Shown here one piece after another: positions 1-7,277 of a stretch of 8,898 nucleotides of DNA. Where the stretch lies: assembly GCA_945947715.1 (NCBI GenBank), contig CAMEYZ010000084.1, forward strand, positions 1-8,898, read 5' to 3'. Origin of the DNA: an uncultured Clostridia bacterium (GTDB lineage: Bacteria > Bacillota > Clostridia > Oscillospirales > Ruminococcaceae). Made by a program: the position numbers and the translations under genes. The notes below the pieces were generated by a model. The model was not told the origin of the DNA. It did no database searches and was given only the letters and a program-made list of their open reading frames with translations. How positions within the stretch are numbered: the stretch's first letter is position 1; each line of letters opens with the position of its first letter.

Positions 1-320
1 TATACTCGAATTATCGCCGTACCCTCGGAGACGCCCTTTACAGTGACCTTTACCGTGCTGCGCTTGTAGGAAAGAGCAGTCACTTTAGCCACGGACTTAT
101 CAGAGGATACTGCGCCTATCTTGCTTATCCCCGCCATTTTCAGGGTGAATATCTTAGTCTTGCCGAGAGTTACGCTGTACACACCGGAATCAATATCGGA
201 CAGCGCCAGACTGTCATACTGACTGATATTTTCCAAGTCGCCCATGCAGGTCACTCCCGCCGCAGAACAGCCGATGACCGCTGAAAGTATTACCGCAGTT
301 ATTTTGTTGTGATATTTCAT
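1..320 (-). CDS. Secreted Ig-like (Big_2-type) domain protein, probable lipoprotein, 3' end off the left edge
   Basis: Reading the minus strand from an ATG at 318-320 gives 106 codons with no stop before the window edge. The N-terminus is a signal peptide: MKYHNK, a hydrophobic stretch to about residue 17, then Cys18 in the context VIGC, which fits a lipobox for lipid anchoring; SPase I cleavage just after it is the alternative. Residues about 47-106 look like a bacterial Ig-like domain, with the run SSDKSVAKVT followed by VKGVSEGTAIIRV, typical of Big_2 folds. The start is supported by GGAGG eight bases upstream. The gene begins 36 nt after the transglutaminase gene ends, with no terminator between, so the two are probably co-transcribed. 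Extracellular and cell-surface attached is the inference; the specific role cannot be seen because the C-terminus is missing. The domain call is by eye. Confidence 0.75.
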   Translation of the reverse strand, partial: MKYHNKITAVILSAVIGCSAAGVTCMGDLENISQYDSLALSDIDSGVYSVTLGKTKIFTLKMAGISKIGAVSSDKSVAKVTALSYKRSTVKVTVKGVSEGTAIIRV

Positions 321-356
321 AGTTCTGACCTCCAGGATATTCTTTTACCGCCCATT

Positions 357-1874
357 TTATGTGAGCTTCTTTGTCACGGTGGATGAAAAGTCTCCGTATA
401 TTTTTCTGCCGTTTATGGTCTTGTAGGCGCAGACTATGTAGGAATAGCTGCCCGAGGACAAGCCCTTTATTGTGTAGCTCGTTTTTGATGTATTTGCTAT
501 TTTCTGTGCTTTTTTGGTTGCAGTATCGTATCTGTAGACAGTATATCCGTCTGCGCCGCTGACCTTATCCCAGGTGAGCTTTACGTTGTATTTTTTGCCC
601 GACTTAGAGGCAACTCCGCGGAAGCTTTCAGGAGCAGCGAGCCCTTCTGTTACGCTGACCGAGAACGCCGCACGGGTGACCGAATCATAATTAAGCCGAG
701 AAGCTGCTGTTTCGTAGACAAGCTTTCCGTCCTTGATGGCAAGGCCGTATATGGCATCGGAGCCGGAGAGCTTCACAGCTTTCTCCGTCTGAGTAGTCTT
801 TTCGGAGATATCGTAGCTGAATATGGTATCTGCACTGTTGAACCAGAGCTTCCCCTCGGCGTACTCCAGTCGTGAGAAGCAGTAGTAGTAATTCTCGCCC
901 GCCTCTGCCTTCCAGTTCCTGCCGATAGTGTACAGCTTCTGGGACACGTTCTTGGACCAGCTGTATCGGTTAAGTGTACCGTTGAAGCTATCCACGTAAT
1001 ACCACACGTTGTCGGACACGGGTATCACCTGCGCTTCGGACAGCAGCCAGAACATCTTGTCATAGGCTGTGCTATCCGCAGGGTAGCTGTACTCCCAGTC
1101 GTAGTGGGCCAGCCATGAGGTCTTTATAGCCTCGTCGCTGAGCAGGAACAGGTCGTGGGAAACAGCACCCTCAAAATCGGGGAGCAGATCGTCCCAGGTG
1201 ACGTCCACATGATACCAGCTTCCGTCGATACTTACCATATTCCAGCTGTGGCCCATTTCAGTGCTGAGCACGCATATGCAGTCGATACCTGCTCTGTTCA
1301 GCAGATACTTGTATGCCATTGAGTATGCCACGCACAAGCCGTTTTTATTCACCAGCACCTCATAAGCAGAGCGTATCTCATTGTCGATATCGTACTCGGT
1401 GTTCACCGCCAGCTTGTCGTGGAGATACAGCGCCTTCTGCACGTCCGACCAGCTGTCGTTCATTCCCACGAGGATAGCGTCCGCAGCCTGTTCCATTTCC
1501 TGTCGTCTGCGGGGGATAGAGGAACGGGTATAGTAGTAGCCGGGAGTTACAGAGGTAAGATAGCCTGTGCTCCTGCTTGACCTGTAATAAAGATGAGTGT
1601 CGATATAGAATATATCGGGGCGGCTTATCAGGATATCGGTGAGAATTTCCTTGTACTCGTCGATAGTGAGCTTATAGCCGGTGAGGTCGATTTCCTCGGC
1701 AGCGCTTAGAAGCTGTTCGGCGATATATTCCTTTGCCTTGGCATATTTTGCATTATCGCTGTAATAGTAGGAATAGGCTTCTGCCGTTTCTGCGGAGATA
1801 TCCGCTGTGGGCAGGGCAAAAAATGCAATTACAGCCGCCGTGATAAACGACAGCAGTTTTCGGTATGATCTCAT
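357..1874 (-). CDS. Secreted transglutaminase-like protein with C-terminal fibronectin type III domain
   Basis: A 505-residue protein. Residues 1-28 are a Sec signal peptide (MRSYRK, a hydrophobic core to about 22, cleavage probably after ISA at 28 or AEA at 33). Residues about 140-230 carry a transglutaminase-like core: Cys181 in NGLCVAYS, His209 in GHSWN and Asp224 in YHVDVTWDD have the spacing of the papain-like Cys-His-Asp triad, so it should be catalytically active. Residues about 280-400 are rich in Tyr and Trp (WYYVDSFNGTLNRYSW, LWFNSADTIFSYD), resembling short beta repeats. Residues about 413-503 look like an Fn3 domain (VKLTWDKVSGADGYTVYRY). Bacterial secreted members of this superfamily act as peptidases or cross-linkers on proteins or cell wall; which one applies here is unknown. 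GAGG seven bases before the ATG supports the start. I see no clear promoter of its own in the short gap after the chemotaxis terminator. Confidence 0.85.
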   Translation of the reverse strand: MRSYRKLLSFITAAVIAFFALPTADISAETAEAYSYYYSDNAKYAKAKEYIAEQLLSAAEEIDLTGYKLTIDEYKEILTDILISRPDIFYIDTHLYYRSSRSTGYLTSVTPGYYYTRSSIPRRRQEMEQAADAILVGMNDSWSDVQKALYLHDKLAVNTEYDIDNEIRSAYEVLVNKNGLCVAYSMAYKYLLNRAGIDCICVLSTEMGHSWNMVSIDGSWYHVDVTWDDLLPDFEGAVSHDLFLLSDEAIKTSWLAHYDWEYSYPADSTAYDKMFWLLSEAQVIPVSDNVWYYVDSFNGTLNRYSWSKNVSQKLYTIGRNWKAEAGENYYYCFSRLEYAEGKLWFNSADTIFSYDISEKTTQTEKAVKLSGSDAIYGLAIKDGKLVYETAASRLNYDSVTRAAFSVSVTEGLAAPESFRGVASKSGKKYNVKLTWDKVSGADGYTVYRYDTATKKAQKIANTSKTSYTIKGLSSGSYSYIVCAYKTINGRKIYGDFSSTVTKKLT

Positions 1875-1916
1875 TAAAGTACCTCGCTGTTATCTCGTTT
1901 CGGTATAAAACACACA

Positions 1917-1938
1917 AAAGCCTGTTTGTGCAGGCTTT
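1917..1938 (-). terminator. Rho-independent terminator of the chemotaxis operon
   Basis: On the minus strand an 8-bp perfect stem (AAAGCCTG / CAGGCTTT) with a six-base loop is followed by TGTGTGTTTTAT, a T-rich though interrupted tail. It lies about 34 nt after the stop of the last cheW and before the transglutaminase gene, where an operon terminator is expected. The plus-strand side has no comparable T tract, so it works in the minus direction. Confidence 0.7.
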
Positions 1939-1945
1939 GCGGTAA

Positions 1946-1961
1946 TTTCACTGTTGTGAAA
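1946..1961 (-). repeat. Small inverted repeat directly after cheW2
   Basis: Six-base perfect arms TTTCAC / GTGAAA around a four-base loop, starting 10 nt beyond the stop codon of cheW2 and 7 nt before the larger terminator stem. It has no T tract of its own. It may protect the 3' end of the transcript or assist termination; this is inferred from position only. Confidence 0.45.
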
Positions 1962-1971
1962 AGGATATTGC

Positions 1972-2478
1972 TCAGTTGCTGTCGTTTTCGGGGATATTCT
2001 CCCGTACCTCCTTCAGCATTTCCTCTGTGAGCATTTTTTCAGGGCTAAGTATCATGATTATCTTATCTCCGAGCTTTGCCACTCCCGACAGATATTCCGC
2101 ATTATTCGCAGATATCCTCGGAACGGGACGTATAACATCGGAGGAAATATTGATAACGCTTTCCACCGTATCCACGATAAAGCCCACTATCATATCCTTG
2201 CATTTTATGGTGATTATGCAGGTGCGGCTGCCGTATTCCAGCTCCTCCATATGGAAGCGCAGGCGGGTATCTATTATAGGAATGATAGTGCCTCTCACGT
2301 TGACGATACCCTTTGCATAGTCAGGAAATTCGGGGACCGGAACTATCTTTGGCACCGATATTATCTCCTGCACGCCGTCGATAGGGAATGCATAATACTC
2401 TCCATTTATCAGAAATATCATATATCCGTTTTCGGTGATATCCTCTTCGGATGAATTTTTATTCAGTTCTGTACTCAT
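1972..2478 (-). CDS. cheW: CheW chemotaxis adaptor, second copy (CheW2)
   Basis: A 168-residue cytoplasmic protein consisting of one CheW domain, which couples chemoreceptors to the CheA kinase by binding the CheA P5 domain and the receptor tip. After a polar 18-residue N-terminus the domain begins at YMIFLINGEYYAFPI. NVRGTIIPIIDTRLRF (60-75) matches the conserved adaptor core, VDTVESV (102-108) is the second core strand, and GVAKLGDKIIMIL (132-144) is the canonical closing segment. The last 20 residues form a charged helical tail. GGAGG nine bases upstream supports the ATG. It is the last gene of the operon, 16 nt after cheB, so its ribosome binding site lies against the cheB stop. Compared with CheW1 upstream, this copy keeps more of the family's conserved positions. 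CheV is excluded because there is no receiver domain. Confidence 0.95.
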   Translation of the reverse strand: MSTELNKNSSEEDITENGYMIFLINGEYYAFPIDGVQEIISVPKIVPVPEFPDYAKGIVNVRGTIIPIIDTRLRFHMEELEYGSRTCIITIKCKDMIVGFIVDTVESVINISSDVIRPVPRISANNAEYLSGVAKLGDKIIMILSPEKMLTEEMLKEVRENIPENDSN

Positions 2479-2494
2479 ACTGTATCGCCTCCGT

Positions 2495-3496
2495 TTACAG
2501 ATTTTTCAGAATAGCTCCGCCAATGGAGCTAAGTGGCTGCTGTTCGCAGACTCCGCCCAGCTTGAACGCCTCCATGGGCATGCCATAGACCACGCAGGAT
2601 TTTTCGTCCTGACCGATAGTATAGGCGCCCTTGTCCCGCATGAGCTTCATTCCGCAGGCTCCGTCCGAGCCCATTCCTGTGAGGATAACTCCCAGTGCAT
2701 CAGCTCCTGCAGCCTCTGCCACGCTCTCAAAGAGAACGTCCACAGACGGGCAGTGTCCCGAGACCTTTTCCCCGGCAGCACATTTTACATAATATCCGTC
2801 AGCTTTTTTAGCAAGGCGCATGTGCTTATCGCCCGCAGCCACAAGGCATAGGCCATTATGGAGAGTATCTCCGTCCACAGCCTCGCGGACCTCGAATTTA
2901 CAGCTTTTGTCAAGCCGCTGCGCATACATCTGAGTGAACACAGGCGGCATATGCTGAACTATAACGATAGGCGGGATATCCTCGGGAAGTCCTTTGATGA
3001 CCTCTTCGATAGCATCTGTTCCGCCCGTAGAAGCTCCTATAGCAATGATATTGTGCTTTCTTTCCGCCTTTGGCTTAACTGTGGGAGCACAGCCAGTCCG
3101 TGCAGGAACTGTGCCTGCCGCTCTGATGAGCTTCCGGGTAAGCTCTGCGAAAAATGTGGAGGTATTCTCACCGTCGCGAGGTTTGGGGAGAAAATCCGCT
3201 CCGCCCGCCCCGATGACATCAGCTGAGGTGACCTTAGCCGACGACACCACCACGCAGGGTATAGGATACTGTGGGATAAGCCGCTTTAGGAAGTTAAGTC
3301 CGTTCATTCGCGGCATCTCCACATCGAGAGTGAGCACATCTGGTGTGAGCTCGAGTATCTTATCCCGTGCATCGTATGGGTTACGAGCCGTTCCCACGAC
3401 CTCAAAGCCTGCCGCGGTGAGACCCTTTTCAAGAAAGCTGCAGAAAAATTCCGAATCGTCCGTTATCAGGACCCTTATTGGTCTTGCTTTAGTCAT
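2495..3496 (-). CDS. cheB: CheB, receptor glutamate methylesterase / glutamine deamidase response regulator
   Basis: A 333-residue protein with the standard two-domain plan. The N-terminal receiver has Asp13-Asp14, phospho-acceptor Asp58 in LTLDVEMPRMNG, Ser85/Ser86 and Lys105 in FLPKP. A linker at about 125-147 leads to the methylesterase domain with Ser156 in IAIGASTGG, His182 in VQHMPP and Asp278 in TGMGSDG. The Ser-His and His-Asp spacings (26 and 96) equal those of E. coli CheB (164/190/286), so the enzyme is predicted to be intact. Phosphorylated by CheA, it removes methyl groups from receptors and opposes CheR during adaptation. It starts 7 nt after the cheR stop; the ribosome binding site (AAGG) is weak and overlaps the end of cheR, which suggests translational coupling. 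There is no C-terminal CheR-binding pentapeptide and no sign of damage. Confidence 0.97.
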   Translation of the reverse strand: MTKARPIRVLITDDSEFFCSFLEKGLTAAGFEVVGTARNPYDARDKILELTPDVLTLDVEMPRMNGLNFLKRLIPQYPIPCVVVSSAKVTSADVIGAGGADFLPKPRDGENTSTFFAELTRKLIRAAGTVPARTGCAPTVKPKAERKHNIIAIGASTGGTDAIEEVIKGLPEDIPPIVIVQHMPPVFTQMYAQRLDKSCKFEVREAVDGDTLHNGLCLVAAGDKHMRLAKKADGYYVKCAAGEKVSGHCPSVDVLFESVAEAAGADALGVILTGMGSDGACGMKLMRDKGAYTIGQDEKSCVVYGMPMEAFKLGGVCEQQPLSSIGGAILKNL

Positions 3497-3503
3497 AAAA
3501 TAT

Positions 3504-4322
3504 CTACCTTACTTTTTCAAGCTTGCGGTAGATTGCAGGCTTGACATATTTGTACCGTGTATCCTTGGATACGTTTTCGGCGTGGCCGATAAAGAGGTAT
3601 CCTCCGTCCTTGGTGCAGTCGTAAAACCGTTCGATAAGCTGATTTTTCGTATCGTTTTCAAAGTAAATCATAACGTTGCGGCAGATTATCAAATCGAAGG
3701 GCTTTTTATACTTTATGGGGTCCATGAGATTGAATTTCTTATAAACTATCTCGTTTCTTATTCTATCCTTGACCTGATAGGAATCGTCGTCCACCTTATT
3801 GAAATACTTTCTGCGCCACTCATCAGGAAGGTCGCTTAGTGCCTCCTCGGAGTAAACGCCCAGCTTTGCCTTTCTGAGAGCATCGGTATCCAGGTCGGTC
3901 GCGAGGATTTTCAAATCCCAGCCGGCCCTGCGCTCGCCGAAGTAGTCGTCGATGACCATGGCGATAGTATAAGGCTCCTGTCCCGTTGAGGAAGCTGCGC
4001 ACCAGATGCGCGCGTCCTTGTCGGTGACGGTCTTTTCGATATAGGGGAGCACAGTGCTTCTGAGGAACTCAAAATGCTCAGGCTCCCGCATAAAAAACGT
4101 ATGGTTGGTAGTAAGCTTGTTCACGAGGGTGATAGTTTCGTTTCCCGACTTATCGGAAAGAGCGTAATCTATGTAGGAGGTGAAGTTATCGAACCCCTTG
4201 TTCTGAACGATCGCGCTGAGTCTGCCCTCGATCAGCACCCTTTTCTTTTCGAGATTTATTCCGTAATTGGACTTCATGAAGTCCACAAGTCTGCGGAAAT
4301 CTTCATCGGTAAGCGTAAGCAT
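3504..4322 (-). CDS. cheR: CheR, SAM-dependent chemoreceptor glutamate methyltransferase
   Basis: A 272-residue protein, normal length for CheR. Residues 1-about 70 form the small helical CheR N-terminal domain (YGINLEKKRVLIEGRL). TTNHTFFMRE (71-80) corresponds to the conserved TTNxTxFFRE box. RIWCAASSTGQEPYTIAM (105-122) is the SAM-binding motif I, ATDLDTDAL (141-149) binds the adenosine ribose region, and FDLIICRNVMIYF (209-221) is the conserved strand near the active site, followed by GHAENV. It transfers methyl groups from S-adenosylmethionine to receptor glutamates, setting receptor sensitivity together with CheB. GAGGAG seven bases before the ATG supports the start. It lies 27 nt after cheW1 and 7 nt before cheB, an arrangement that keeps the two opposing enzymes in step. 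Confidence 0.97.
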   Translation of the reverse strand: MLTLTDEDFRRLVDFMKSNYGINLEKKRVLIEGRLSAIVQNKGFDNFTSYIDYALSDKSGNETITLVNKLTTNHTFFMREPEHFEFLRSTVLPYIEKTVTDKDARIWCAASSTGQEPYTIAMVIDDYFGERRAGWDLKILATDLDTDALRKAKLGVYSEEALSDLPDEWRRKYFNKVDDDSYQVKDRIRNEIVYKKFNLMDPIKYKKPFDLIICRNVMIYFENDTKNQLIERFYDCTKDGGYLFIGHAENVSKDTRYKYVKPAIYRKLEKVR

Positions 4323-4349
4323 TTCGTTACTCCTCTTTGCTTTCTGTCA

Positions 4350-4808
4350 TCAGATATCGGAAATAAGCTTTTCGCAGTTAAGCAGCTGCTTTATCTCGCC
4401 GTCCGATTCGATGATGTTCTTTATATACTTATTGGCGTTAACCTTCTTGCAGTCGGGAGGAAGGCATATTTCCTCGGGCTTTACGATAGTGACCTCTCTT
4501 ACGCGGTCAACGATGATGCCCACGAAATTACCGTCGTCGAACTCCAGTACGATGATACAGGTGCGCTCGTCGTAGGGAATCTCTTCCTTACCGAAGCGGC
4601 GGCGGACGCTGATTATCGGCACGATCTTACCTCTGAGGTTGATAACGCCCTTGATATAATCGGGAACCTTGGGTACAACAGTGATATCCTCGATGCTGAT
4701 GATTTCATTGATGTACTTGATCTCGATACCGTACACGGTGTCGTCTATGCTGAAAAGCAAGGCTTCTCCGCCCTCGGTTGAAAAATCCTTTACATTTTCC
4801 TCATTCAT
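4350..4808 (-). CDS. cheW: CheW chemotaxis adaptor, first copy (CheW1)
   Basis: A 152-residue single-domain CheW, scaffold between receptors and CheA. After 14 polar residues the domain opens with EALLFSIDDTVYGIEI. NLRGKIVPIISVRRRF (58-73) is the core motif, but the position usually Asp (IDLR or IDTR, as in CheW2) is Ser67. VDRVREV (100-106) is the second core strand. The closing segment IIESDGEIKQLLNCEKL (132-148) departs from the usual GxxKLDDxxxxLLD pattern, with no Gly-x-x-Lys and Asn instead of the final acidic residue. AGGA nine bases upstream supports the ATG. It follows cheA by 40 nt and precedes cheR by 27 nt. Its placement next to cheA suggests it is the stoichiometric partner of that kinase. 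The divergence from CheW2 suggests the two may favour different receptors, or that this copy has altered P5 binding; this is inference. Confidence 0.94.
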   Translation of the reverse strand: MNEENVKDFSTEGGEALLFSIDDTVYGIEIKYINEIISIEDITVVPKVPDYIKGVINLRGKIVPIISVRRRFGKEEIPYDERTCIIVLEFDDGNFVGIIVDRVREVTIVKPEEICLPPDCKKVNANKYIKNIIESDGEIKQLLNCEKLISDI

Positions 4809-4848
4809 GATATATGTTCCTTTCGGCAGATTTTTTCTTCTTACTCAC

Positions 4849-7260
4849 TTAAAAGTCGGATATGATATTTCCGATGTCAAGAATTATCGTAATGGAGCCG
4901 TCGCCTAAGATAGAGCAGCCTGCCATGCCATTTTCCTTGACGTTGAAGTTATTGAGCATAGGCGAGAAGGGCTTTACAACTACCTGCTGTTCGCCGATGA
5001 GCTCGTCGGCAAGGAGACATGCACTCTTGCCCTCGGACTCTACCTCTACCAGTATTATGATACCGTCGTTGATATCGGTGGAGGAGGGCTTCAGGTCGAA
5101 CACGTCGTACAGTCTGATAAGAGGATAGCACTCGCCGCGTATCATTACCATTTCGCTGCCGTTGGTGTCCTTAAGGAGCTGATTGGGCTTTATCTTGAAG
5201 GATTCCTTGATAACGCCTATGGGGATAGTGAAGATAGACTGTCCCACGGAAATTTCCATACCGTCTACGATAGACAGCGAGAGAGGTATTTTAATGGTGA
5301 ACTGAGTTCCCTCGCCCCACTTGGAGTCAACAGAAACCGTTCCGCCTGTTTTTTCGATGTTTTTCTTAACAACGTCCATGCCCACGCCTCTGCCGGAATA
5401 CTCGGTAACCTCCTCGTTGGTGGAGAAGCCGGGGAGCATTATCATATTGAAGATTTCCTTATCAGTATATTCGCTTCTGGGCTTGGTGAGCATGCCGTTT
5501 TTCTCTGCCTTGTCCAGTACCTTTTCGGGGTTGATGCCCTGACCGTCGTCGGTAACGCAGATGATTACCTCGCCGGAGGAATTGTACGCCGACAGAGTTA
5601 TCTTGCCCTTAGCAGGCTTGCCCTTTGCGATTCTTTCCTCGGAGGTATCCTCGATGCCGTGGTCCATGGAGTTTCTTACCATGTGCATGAGCGGGTCGTT
5701 CAGATTATCTATGATAGACTTGTCTACCTCAGTTTCCTCGCCCTCGAATACGAGGTCCACGTCCTTATTGAGCTTAACCTTCATATCGCGGACGATTCTT
5801 GTCATCTTATTGAAGGCGCCGGACAGGGGTACCATTCGGATAGACATTACAGTCTCCTGGAGCTCGGAGTTGAGCTTGCGGAGCTGTCTTGCAGCCTTCT
5901 GGAAGTTATCAAGCTTTAATCCCTTCACCTTAAGGTCGGGGCTGGAGGTCACCATTGCTTCGGTGATAACTATCTCGCCCACGATATCGAGGAGCTGGTC
6001 CAGCTTGTTCAGATTTACGGAGATAAGGGACTGCTTTGCTCCGCCTGATACAGCGGGAGCAGCCTTCTTTGCGTCCTTGGGCTCAGCAGCCTTAGCAGCA
6101 GCGGGCTTTTCCTCCGCCTTGGGAGCGGGAGCTGCAGCCTCCGCAGCCTTTTCGGGAGCCTTTTTATCAGCTACAGGAGCCTCGCCGCCCTTACGGACAA
6201 GTACAGCGTCCTTAACGTTGGGAGTAGCCTTTATCATATCGACGATAGCCTGGTCCTCAGCAGCCTTGAAGTATACTGTGAAGCCGTTATCTATGATAGC
6301 CTGGGCAGTAGCGGGGTCATTTTCGATATCCTCGGGAGAGAATGCGAGAAGCTCGCAGCTTTCGCGGATATTGTTGACCACCATGAGCGCCCGGAGATTT
6401 TCCATTTTGCAGTCCTCGACGAAGGTGACCTTTGCTTCGGACAGGGAAGCGAGGGGGACCTCCTTAGTTCCGCTGTCAGCGGCGTCGGTGACCTCATAGG
6501 ACTTGACGTTCAGCGAATTTCCGATGATATCAATAACAGCGTCCTGAGTAGCATCTGCGGCAGGACGGAAGTGGATAACAAAGCCGTTGTCGATGATAGC
6601 CTTAGCAGAATCGGGGTTGTCCTCGATATCGGCGGGCTCGTAGGTAAGAGCCGCGCACTCACTCTTTATATTGTTGACAACGAGGAGCGCACGGAGATTT
6701 TCCATTTTGCAGTCGTCCTCGAAGTAGATCTTCACAGTAGTCATGCTGTCGCCCGAATTGGAGATGACCTTGATAGTCTTTCCTGCGGGAGCAGCTGCCT
6801 CGGCGGAAGCTGTTTTAGTCTGGACAGCGGCAGGAGCAGCGCCCTCGCCGTCCTTAAGAGCCTTTGCATAAGCCTCGATCTTGCTCATATGCCCGGAAAA
6901 ATCGGTAGGAGTATACTCGTCCTCCTGGAGAAGCTCGATCTCGGTCTTAAGGAGATCGGAAGCGGTGAACACCAGGTCAAAAAGAGTCTTTTTATCGGTT
7001 ATTTCGGGGTTGTCCTCACGGATGATAAAGAACATGTCCTCCACAGCGTGAGCCAGGTGGGACATATTTTCCAATCCCATCATCGACGAAGAGCCCTTTA
7101 TAGTGTGCATCGTGCGGAATATCTCGTTGATATCCTCCGAACCGAAGCTGCTTTCGTTCTCGGTCTTCATAAGTATCTGGTCAAGCTGTTCAAGGAGCGA
7201 GGTGGTCTCGAATATGTACATATCCACCATATTTTCCATGCCTGCCTCAAATTTTGCCAT
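4849..7260 (-). CDS. cheA: CheA, chemotaxis histidine kinase with duplicated P2 domains
   Basis: An 803-residue cytoplasmic kinase, longer than the common 650-700. Domains in order: P1 HPt, 1-about 135, with phospho-acceptor His52 in FRTMHTIKGSSSMMG; a flexible linker to about 170; P2 copy A, about 173-260; P2 copy B, about 273-357, repeating copy A with a 100-residue period; an Ala/Lys/Pro-rich linker, 358-408; P3 dimerisation, about 410-475; P4 ATPase, about 476-660, with N box MHMVRNSMDHGIED, G1 DDGQGI (571-576), F box PGFST and G2 GRGVGMDVV (623-631); and P5 CheW-like domain, about 661-803. All key kinase motifs are intact. It phosphorylates CheB and an unlinked CheY in response to receptors. 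The start is the ATG at 7258-7260, because AAGGA lies nine bases upstream; a TTG at 7288-7290 would add ten residues but has no ribosome binding site. It is the first gene of the operon. Confidence 0.97.
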   Translation of the reverse strand: MAKFEAGMENMVDMYIFETTSLLEQLDQILMKTENESSFGSEDINEIFRTMHTIKGSSSMMGLENMSHLAHAVEDMFFIIREDNPEITDKKTLFDLVFTASDLLKTEIELLQEDEYTPTDFSGHMSKIEAYAKALKDGEGAAPAAVQTKTASAEAAAPAGKTIKVISNSGDSMTTVKIYFEDDCKMENLRALLVVNNIKSECAALTYEPADIEDNPDSAKAIIDNGFVIHFRPAADATQDAVIDIIGNSLNVKSYEVTDAADSGTKEVPLASLSEAKVTFVEDCKMENLRALMVVNNIRESCELLAFSPEDIENDPATAQAIIDNGFTVYFKAAEDQAIVDMIKATPNVKDAVLVRKGGEAPVADKKAPEKAAEAAAPAPKAEEKPAAAKAAEPKDAKKAAPAVSGGAKQSLISVNLNKLDQLLDIVGEIVITEAMVTSSPDLKVKGLKLDNFQKAARQLRKLNSELQETVMSIRMVPLSGAFNKMTRIVRDMKVKLNKDVDLVFEGEETEVDKSIIDNLNDPLMHMVRNSMDHGIEDTSEERIAKGKPAKGKITLSAYNSSGEVIICVTDDGQGINPEKVLDKAEKNGMLTKPRSEYTDKEIFNMIMLPGFSTNEEVTEYSGRGVGMDVVKKNIEKTGGTVSVDSKWGEGTQFTIKIPLSLSIVDGMEISVGQSIFTIPIGVIKESFKIKPNQLLKDTNGSEMVMIRGECYPLIRLYDVFDLKPSSTDINDGIIILVEVESEGKSACLLADELIGEQQVVVKPFSPMLNNFNVKENGMAGCSILGDGSITIILDIGNIISDF
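6190..6744 (-). repeat. In-frame tandem duplication of the CheA P2 domain (period 300 bp)
   Basis: Two adjacent copies lie at 6481-6744 (residues 173-260) and 6190-6444 (residues 273-357). With a fixed 100-residue offset I count about 34 identities over the first 57 aligned residues; the block DCKMENLRAL is shared, as is AIIDNGF. Each copy has two cysteines at matching places (184/202 and 284/302). At DNA level 6392-6414 and 6692-6714 are identical over 23 bases. The copies resemble the P2 CheY/CheB-docking domain of Thermotoga and clostridial CheA. Divergence outside the shared blocks shows the duplication is not brand new. Confidence 0.9.
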
Positions 7261-7269
7261 ATCTTCCAT

Positions 7270-7274
7270 TCCTT
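7270..7274 (-). promoter_or_regulatory. cheA ribosome binding site
   Basis: AAGGA on the minus strand, nine bases before the ATG at 7258-7260. It lies almost on top of the in-frame ATG at 7267-7269, so it cannot serve that codon, and it is inside the reading frame if the TTG at 7288-7290 is used. It therefore decides the start of cheA. Confidence 0.75.
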
Positions 7275-7277
7275 TCC

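Noticed and set aside
2994..3839. A 281-codon plus-strand open frame opposite cheB and cheR
   Set aside because: It spans two genuine minus-strand genes with all catalytic residues in place, and resembles no family.
6050..6190. Alanine/lysine/proline-rich stretch in cheA as a frameshift or foreign insert
   Set aside because: The frame is continuous and such linkers commonly join P2 to P3 in CheA.
5561..6499. A 312-codon plus-strand open frame opposite cheA
   Set aside because: It lies wholly antisense to the intact P2-P4 coding region, is Ser/Ala/Leu-rich as expected of a reverse shadow, and has no supported start.
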